A stretch of 64,000 bases of DNA from Boesenbergia rotunda (Eukaryota > Streptophyta > Magnoliopsida > Zingiberales > Zingiberaceae). The notes beneath the pieces are model-generated. The model saw only the letters and a list, made by a program, of their open reading frames with translations. It was not told the origin of the DNA and did not search any database. This document shows, in pieces, positions 57,014 to 64,000 of this stretch. The stretch spans positions 1-64,000 of the forward strand of contig JAGFNQ010007687.1 in NCBI GenBank assembly GCA_024364735.1, read 5' to 3'. A program made the translations under genes and the position numbers. Each line of letters starts with the position of its first letter. The stretch's first letter is position 1.

Positions 57014-57339
57014 CATTTTGGGTTCTCCCGGCACCAAAATAAAAAATGCAGCGGAAACAAGAACCCTCGAGCGATCCATGTGAAAGAAAACTCGTACAAT
57101 GTATATCTATCTAATTGATCTATCTAAGTATATACCTTTGGAGCGTGCCCTTTGCTTATCCCACTCGTCCAAGATGCGCCGGATCTCTTGCACGTTCAAG
57201 TGTCCGTGCCTCTATTCATATCCACATGGACACAATCTCTCAACTTCGGGAGAACTACCTTAGTTGTGCTAGCAACTTGAGGTAGCTCGTAGAACACCAA
57301 GAACCCTACAGTAGGGTTTCGGCCAAAGGAGGAAGATGA

Positions 57340-57363
57340 GGGGGGGGGGGGGGGGGGGGGGGG
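57340..57363 (+). repeat. G24 homopolymer
   Basis: Twenty-four consecutive G follow GGAAGATGA. The true length is likely uncertain by sequencing. The C-rich strand is the element's sense strand. Confidence 0.8.
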
Positions 57364-57644
57364 AAGAAGAAAGGGAAGAAGGAGAAGAGAAGAAGACATC
57401 ATCCAAAGTCAGAAGGCCCTCTTTTATACTCATCCCATGAATATGAAGAGGTTTGTGTCTCTTTGGCTTCCTTCATTAATACCAATAAAGAGCACATCTT
57501 TTCATGTGAACCTTTATCATTTCCCATGCAAGAAAAGAATCTTTTTCTTTTCCCTTCATTAAACACTTTAATGAATTTCTCTTTAATCCCGACCGGGCCT
57601 CTTGGGATTCTGACCGATCTGCCAACCTAGTCTGCCGAGCTCCG

Positions 57645-58470
57645 ACCCGGTCTGCCGAGCTCCGACCCGGTCTGCCGAGCTCCAACCCGGTCTGCCGAGC
57701 TCCGACCCGGTCTGCCGAGTTCCGACCCAGTCTGCCGAGCTCCGACTCGGTCTGCCAAGCTCCGACTTGGTCTGCCGAGCTCCGACCCGCACTCTCGAGT
57801 TCCCAACTCGAGCTCCCGAACTGACCTTTCGAGTTCCCAACTCGGGCTCAAGTCTCCCGAGTTCCCAACTCGGGCTCAGATCTGCCGAACAGATTTCCCG
57901 AAGCATTGTGTCCTTTGTGTGTGACCCAATAGGTTCTCGTGACGTTGGCAATGCACCTAAATACTTTAGACACATAAGCAATAAGTGGCATCTAGCAATG
58001 CATCATTGCTACCCAAGTAACAAGAAAAATCGAGATCCCACTAAACCTCCGTGACTGTGATAATGTATGACCTTGTCCTTCTATCCGACCCGGTCTGCCG
58101 AGCTCCGACTCGGTCTGCCGAGCTCCGACTCGGTCTGCCAAGCTCCGACTCGGTCTGCCGAGCTCTGACCCGCACTCTTGAGTTCCCAACTCGAGCTCCC
58201 GAACTGACCTTCCGAGTTCCCAACTCGGGCTCAGGTCTCCCGAGTTCCCAACTCAGGCTCAGATCTGCCGAACAGATTTTCCGAAGCATTGTGTCCTTTG
58301 TGTGTGACCCAATAGGTTCTCGTGATGTTGGCAATGCACCTAAACACTTTAGACACATAAGCAATAAGCGGCATCTAGCAATGCATCATTGCTACCCAAG
58401 TAACAAGAAAAGTCGAGATCCGACTAAACCTCCGTGACTATGATAATGTATGACCTTATCCTTCTATCCT
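57645..58470 (-). repeat. 383-bp tandem duplication with 18-bp repeat arrays
   Basis: Words such as CGCACTC(T)CGAGTTCCCAAC recur at 57788 and 58171, and the following 300 bp match closely. Each copy begins with an array of TCTGCCGAGCTCCGACCCGG-like 18-bp units (about eight in the first, about four in the second). Confidence 0.85.
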
Positions 58471-59275
58471 TGATATCTAGATTGACCAATGAGGCATAGA
58501 CCGTATCATCCTCAGTCAATCTTGTGTTTCTTGATCCCTGAGTAGACTCACTCAAACAAATGAGCTCAATATCTCCTATTGACTCATTCGAGCATGGCCA
58601 TGCGTTTTAGTAGTCCTACTCGATCAAGGGGCTCACAGATATCACTCTCGTCATATGGGAGGGATAGATCCCATCTACATCACTCATATCCCTCCGCATA
58701 ATTCATTACATACCCAGTGATCGTCTTTATAGTCCACCCTATTACGGGTGACATTTGACGCTACCAAAGTACATAACTCCTTATGTAGGGAACCGTAGTG
58801 ACTTCAGGTCTAAAGACTATTCATACAAATAGTTACATGAGAAAGTTTATGACACTCATATGACAATCTATGAAACTTTCTCATGGCGGGTCAATTCAGT
58901 ACACATTCTCCAATGTATACCCATGTGTCAACTTGATATCACATATCCATGACTTGTGAGCTCAAGTCATCAGTTGACCTACATGCTAGTCTCCATGCAT
59001 TAATATTGTCCTTGAATATTAATGCTCGACTAGGAATAGTTTAGTGTAGTGTTCTCTACATCATCTCACTATCGATTCAACCAAACGATATGATGTAGAT
59101 AAGAACCTATTACACAAGGACATTATTATACTTAGTTATTTGGCACAAATACAAAGTAGGTATAATAACCAAACATGTCTTCACTAATGATAGAATATGA
59201 TACAAAATGTCTCTAGTCAATCATCACATAATTAGCTCCAGGGATCCCACTAACAATCTCCTACTAGCACTAGTG

Positions 59276-60721
59276 TCAATCACTGTAGTATCTAATACCC
59301 AGTGACCTGGTATGACCATCACGCTTCTTTTGTGCCAAAGCCTTGGTCAAAGGATCTGCAATGTTAGAATCAGTGTGTACTCTGCATATCCTCACATCTC
59401 CTCTATCGATGATCTCTCGAATGAGATGGAAGCACCGTAGTATGTGTTTGGTCCGCTGATGAGAGCAAGATTCCTTAGCCTGCGCAATAGCCCCATTGTT
59501 GTCACAATAGAGGTCTATCGGGTCTGCTATGCTAGGAACCACACCAAGCTCTGCAATGAACTTCCGGATCCAAACAGCCTCTTTTGCCACCTCGGACGCG
59601 GTAATATACTCGGCCTCTGTTGTAGAATCTGCAACTGTGTCCTACTTCGAACTCTTCCAGCTCATAGTGCCACCATTCAGACAAAATACATACGCTGACT
59701 ATGATCTGAAATCATCCCTGTCTGTTTGGAAGCTTGGTCACTGTAACCCTGTACAGCTAGCTCCTCAGTGCCTCCAAATATCAAGAAATATTCTTTAGTC
59801 CTTCGTAAGTACATAAGAATGTTCTTGACAGCTGTCCAATGACATTCACCTGGATCTGACTGGTACCTGCTCGTCATGCTCAAAGCATACGAGACATCTG
59901 GATGAGTACAAAGCATGGCGTACATGATAGACCCTATAGCGGATGTATAAGGGATCTGATCCATACGGTCTCTCTCCTCCTTAGAAGAGGGACATTGAGT
60001 CTTCGAAAGACTCACACCATGTGACATCGACAGAAATCCCTTCTTGGAATTCTGCATGGCTAAACGATTAAGCACATTGTCAATATATGCACTCTGACTT
60101 AAGCCAAGCAATCTCTTAGATCTATCTCTATAGATCTTGATGCCTAGGATATAGGCTGCTTCACCTAAGTCTTTCATTGAAAAACAATTCCCGAGCCAAG
60201 TCTTTATAGACTGTAGTGAAGGGATATCATTCCCAATGAGAAGTATGTCATCTACATACAAGATCAGGAAGATAACTGTGCTCCCACTAACCCTCTTGTA
60301 GACACAGGGTTCATCTTCAATCTTGATGAAACCAAACGCTTTGATTGCATCATCAAATCGATGATTCCAGCTTCGAGAAGCTTGCTTTAGCCCATAAATG
60401 GACCTTTGCAACTTACATACCATTCCATCATGCTCTGGATCTACAAAACCCTCAGGTTGTGTCATGTACACATCCTCAAGTAGATTCCCATTTAGGAATG
60501 CAGTTTTGACATCCATCTGCCAGATCTCGTAATCATGGTAAGCTGCAATAGCAAGCATGATCCGAATAGACTTAAGCATCGCAACTGGTGAAAAGGTTTC
60601 ATCATAGTCAATACCATGAATTTGCTTGAAACCTTTGGCTACCAATCGCCCTTTATAGGTATGCATGAGTCCATCCACGTAGTCTTTCTTCTAAAGACCC
60701 ACTTACACCCTATGGGTTTAA
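59276..60721 (-). pseudogene. copia-2 pol fragment: RT and RNase H
   Basis: RT (59677-60678, extending in another frame to about 60720 with GCKWVFRRK) has GRLVAKGF, VKTAFLNG and the YVDD box (LYVDDILLIG, about 60237-60266). RNase H is split. The QGYSDQ-like start is in the first frame. The end (59276-59590: EAVWIRKFI, YCDNNGAIA, HQRTKHI) is in another frame. The family usually has DSD/DAD where this copy has SDQ. Frameshifts lie near 60660 and 59640. Everything upstream of RT is missing, because LTR-D begins at 60722. Inactive. Confidence 0.85.
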
Positions 60722-61132
60722 TGTTGATGCAGTCTGACCCTGATTATTATTTTGATGTTGACACCGATTTAAGTTATGATTTGGGTTTTGATTTATGTTT
60801 AGTTGAACGAATTGGGATTAAGTCCTAGTCGGGGACTGGGCACGAAATCCTAACTTGGAGGGTTAGGTGGGAAAAATCCTAGCTTTGAGGGCTAGGTGTG
60901 AAAAATCCTAACTTGGAGGGTTAGACATGGAAAAAGTCCTAGCTTGGAGGGCTAGGTGTGAAAATTCCTAACTTGGAGGGATAGGTGTGGAAAAGTACTA
61001 GCTTGGAGGGCTAGGTGTGAAAATTCCTAACTTGGAGGGTTAGGTGTGGAAAAGTCCTAGCTTGGAGGGCTAGGTGTGAAAATTTCTAACTCGGAGGGTT
61101 AGGTGATGAAATCCTGGCTTAGAGGGTCAGGT
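60722..61132 (+). repeat. SIRE-type LTR, 5' part only (LTR-D), with hairpin array
   Basis: It begins TGTTGATGCAG, like the SIRE LTRs, immediately inside the copia-2 pol. It is cut at 61133 by LTR-E. About 100 bp from its start an array of eleven hairpin units (60824-61131) begins. Assignment to SIRE rests on the first bases and the array. Confidence 0.6.
60824..61131 (+). repeat. Array of eleven co-varying hairpin units in LTR-D
   Basis: Units of about 27-30 bp alternate between CCTAAC/GTTAGG and CCTAGC/GCTAGG arms around a TTGGAGG loop, joined by TGTGAAAATT- or TGTGGAAAAGT-like linkers. The first unit is CCTAGTC/GACTGGG. The last is CCTGGC/GTCAGG, with one G-T pair. Three units carry a single mismatch. 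Confidence 0.85.
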
Positions 61133-64000
61133 TGTAATGCCCGTCCTTAATCCCCTAGGAATTCGGCGGTGCTACTTTAAACTTTCATACATTACAATTA
61201 CACGCATGCATTCATATTATTATTATTTTATTATTTTCTATGCATGGGCACATGTAACATTAAAACATGCAAGGTTCATGTAGCGGAAGCATAATTAATT
61301 TTCAGAACACTCAACTAAGCATGGACATCAAATATTAAATCATGTGTAACATTATTCTAAGCATACGTATTTTAATAGGGAGGTTTTATACCAGAATTAG
61401 AAATAAGATTCATGATGGCATAAGTTATATAAGAGTGCAATAACGAGTCATAGGGTATCAAAAACCAAGTATTCATCTTCAAACATAGCATGTATATAAA
61501 AAGAAAAACATAACATGGTAACATGACAAGTTCCAAAACTTGAAGCAACTAAGAACAAGATCCTTTTTATCCACCAGCACTATCACACACACACTTGCCC
61601 TTCTCCCGCAGCCTCCATAGCTTAGCGTCCTTTATCTGTAGCATAAGGGAAAACACTAAACGATAAGCAATAGCTTAGTAAGACCCTGTCCTACTCACAA
61701 AACCGGATATCATGAAAAGGTAAGAGAATATATCACATTCAAGCATGGTAAGCATTTAAGCATGTTTAAACATCTAAGCATGTTAACTTCATAGGAAGGT
61801 TCTTTTGAAAACATATAAACATAATACTTGAACATAGCATAATCATTAGGGCCCGGCTTGTACTTCATGTTTTGCGCGCGCCGCTGAATAGGAACGAGGT
61901 AGCTAATCCCGAACCACTAGGGTTTACTAGGCCTTCTCAAAAGTCCTTCAGCCTAGTATCATAATCATTTGACTCGCTTTAAGAGTCTATAGTACAAGCC
62001 ATTACAAAATAAAATAGTTATCATGTTCTTCATTTTCATAAAGTATGCTCTTAGTCCCAACCTTCTAGGGAAGCATTCTTTAGGCCCTAAGCCTTCTTCG
62101 TCCATGCCCTATAGGGCTCATTTTTATACATATGTATACATTCATAATCTTGGTAACTAGCATAGTATAAAGCATGCATTTCATGGGAGCAACCAAGGCT
62201 AGGGTCCAAGAGTTCTCTCTTGGCCGAAAGTTGTAATTTGGCTAGCATGCATTCCAATCAACATATCAAGAATCACACAAGCATGTCATATCCTACACAA
62301 GATCATTATCATGCATGGTATTTATTAATCCAATCCCAAGTATAGGGCCCTTTGGCCGAAAGTTAAGGGTGGAGGTAGCTTAGGTTTTTGACCTCAAACA
62401 TCCCATACAAGTATCATATATATATACATCATGTATCATACTAAGCATAGCATACATCATGGGGTAATCAACCTTCATAAACCTAATGTTCCATGCTTTG
62501 GCCGAATATCACATGCTAGGGAAAAATAAGTTTTCCAATCAAACATTCCATTTAAACATCACTTGTATATACATATCATCATCCCAAATATAAGCATATC
62601 TCATAGGGTAGTTTATCCTTTACAAACCCTAACTTTAGGGTGTTGGCCGAATGGTGTAGGGTAGGGGGAATTAGGGTTTTTGGAAATCAAACCTTCACAC
62701 AAACATTTATACAAACACCTCACATACATATCATGCAACATTATTAAACATGGATTTCATCATAGGTTAATCATGCACCCTAAACCCTAATTCTTCTAGG
62801 GTTGGTCGAAAGTGTAGGGTAGGGAGATTTAAGGTTTTTTGAAATCAAACATTCATACAACCATTTATACAAACACCTTATCTACACTATCATGTCATAC
62901 ACTAACATAAGATACATCATAGAGTAGTTCAACCATTGAATCCCTAATTTTTCCATGTCTTGGCCGAAACTTGTAGGGGGTGCAAACCCTAATTTTTTTG
63001 TTATCACAACTTGAAGGAAATCAACATATAGGTATACCCTAAGTTCCAAGGGGTCTTCTCATGTATCAAAAAGTAACCAAGGCTTTCCCTTAAGGGGTGG
63101 CCGAAACTTACCTAGGGCAAATCCCTATTTTCGCAAACTACAAGAAGAAGGAAATCATACACAGCAATTATGCTACAGGTGAGGGGCACTTACTTCTTTC
63201 GCTAAATATCCTTAAGGTATACCCTTAGTTCGGAGGATGTGCTTGTCCTTGCTCTTGAGGTTCTTGACTTCTTCTTGCCTTGCAAGAGATTCAAACCTTC
63301 AATGGGGTCTTGGGAGTGTCCCTTGGGATGAGACCCTTCCCTTGGATTTTTGGAAATCTCAAGGAGGAAGAGGAGTTTGAATTTCGAAAATTGAAGAGGA
63401 AGAGAGGAGTTAGGATTTCGAAAATTGAAGAGGGAGAAGGGAGTTTAGGATTTTGGCAACTTGAAGAGGGAGAGTAAGTGAGGGGTTTGCAACAATGATG
63501 GTTAGCCCCTTAGCACTCCCTCTTATTTATACTAAGGGAAGAGACAAAATGCCTCTTCTCCAAGTGTCCCTTCACCATGGGGTTTCTCATCAAGAGCCTC
63601 TTCCTCTACCCTTTCACATTCCCTAACCCTTAACAAGAATTTCCCTTCCTTCCTCTCAGCAATCCCTTGCTGGGTGAATTGGTTACTTCGTTGCTTTTCA
63701 AGGCTTTGCTTACCAAGAGTTCCAAGGTTCGATCCTCGGCAAGAGCATATTTTTGCTCCTCTTTGGTTTTCACTTTTGCAAAGCCCATTAGCCCAATTCA
63801 CTCTCATATTCTCAAATCACATTTATGCAATCACATATTCCAATTCATGAAATCACATATTCTAATTTATGCAATTTACATATTCCTAATTTTTTCTAAT
63901 GAAATCACATAACATTAAATCATGAAATCACAAAAAGGTAATTTTATTCATTTATGAAATAAATGTCGTACAATCTGATAATATATATCGACATTTTTGT
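61133..64000 (-). repeat. Long LTR (LTR-E), probably of a gypsy element, incomplete
   Basis: The left edge TGTAATGCCCGTCC (61133) would be the 3' end of a minus-strand LTR (GGGCATTACA). A minus-strand TATA box (TATAAATA) at 63524-63531 supports leftward transcription. Five or six words like GGCCGAA(A)GT...TAGGG recur every 150-250 bp between about 62220 and 63110. There is no convincing ORF, and the body lies beyond the window. The length (over 2.8 kb) would suit Tekay/Del-type elements, but that is a guess. Confidence 0.5.

Larger units (their letters stand above)
57014..59255 (-). repeat. copia-2 3' LTR (end truncated)
   Basis: On the minus strand it starts TGTTAGTGGGATCCC at 59255, right after the purine tract TAGTAGGAGAT. 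It runs leftward to 57014, where SIRE-2 cuts it. It holds a G24 run, an array of 18-bp units, and a 383-bp tandem duplication. Short ORFs throughout overlap on both strands and are not genes. Confidence 0.75.

Noticed and set aside
57476..58437. ORFs rich in ELGRP/SSADRVGARQ repeats
   Set aside because: They are translations of the 18-bp LTR array, open in several frames on both strands.
60824..61131. Array considered as CRISPR or as tRNA-like structures
   Set aside because: No unique spacers, 27-30 bp contiguous units, and no cloverleaf or tRNA consensus boxes.
63280..63912. Short ORFs near the right end as genes
   Set aside because: They lie around the minus-strand TATA region of a long LTR. 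One (63280-63477) consists of EEE/KRKR repeats.
1..64000. tRNA, rRNA, snoRNA or single-copy host genes
   Set aside because: I looked for conserved tRNA boxes, rRNA words and host protein motifs and found none beyond tRNA-complementary primer sites. A tRNAscan/Rfam search would settle it.

Overview
This window looks like plant nuclear DNA, probably intergenic heterochromatin. Apart from one plastid-derived insert, everything I can identify is LTR-retrotransposon or LINE sequence. I found no single-copy host gene, tRNA or rRNA gene. The mix (SIRE/Maximus-type and other Ty1/copia, Athila- and Tat-type Ty3/gypsy, a plant L1 LINE) is typical of a repeat-rich angiosperm. A large-genome monocot is my guess only. 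Family names below are by motif recognition, without a database search. Working names: copia-1, SIRE-3, LINE, Athila, Tat, SIRE-1, SIRE-2, copia-2, LTR-D, LTR-E.

Layout. 1-2923: decayed copia-1 internal region (+), then its 3' LTR from 2924 to about 4740. 5041-9622: 3' end of SIRE-3 (+). It holds a spliced accessory gene with its own promoter (5367-6658), a repeat-rich 3' region, and an LTR (8292-9622). 9623-15575: a decayed L1 LINE with an A tract at its end. 15576-30416: Athila (-), arranged as internal (partial) / LTR / internal / LTR. The partial copy contains a fragment of the plastid gene ycf1 (15619-15914). 30417-35146: an internally deleted Tat element (+) with a 117-bp tandem array and an antisense coiled-coil ORF. 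35147-35324: an LTR scrap (-). 35325-51008: SIRE-1 (+), two LTRs enclosing two tandem gag-pol copies with an N at the join (43054). 51009-57013: SIRE-2 (-), which has gag but no pol. 57014-60721: copia-2 (-). 60722-61132: LTR-D piece (+). 61133-64000: a long LTR (-), LTR-E.

Most pol genes carry stops, frameshifts or catalytic substitutions. The two cleanest reading frames are the SIRE-3 accessory gene and the shortened SIRE-2 gag. Nested junctions are mostly one-sided: an element end is sharp, but its partner flank is missing. This implies deletions after insertion, or assembly joins.

The most unusual signals are non-coding. First, short tandem hairpin arrays with co-varying stems lie near the 5' end of four different SIRE-type LTR families. 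Second, a stem-loop downstream of pol is conserved, with a compensatory change, in three SIRE families. Third, a block between gag and pol is conserved and includes a UNCG-type hairpin. Fourth, a GC-box array is shared by LTR promoters and the internal promoter of the accessory gene.
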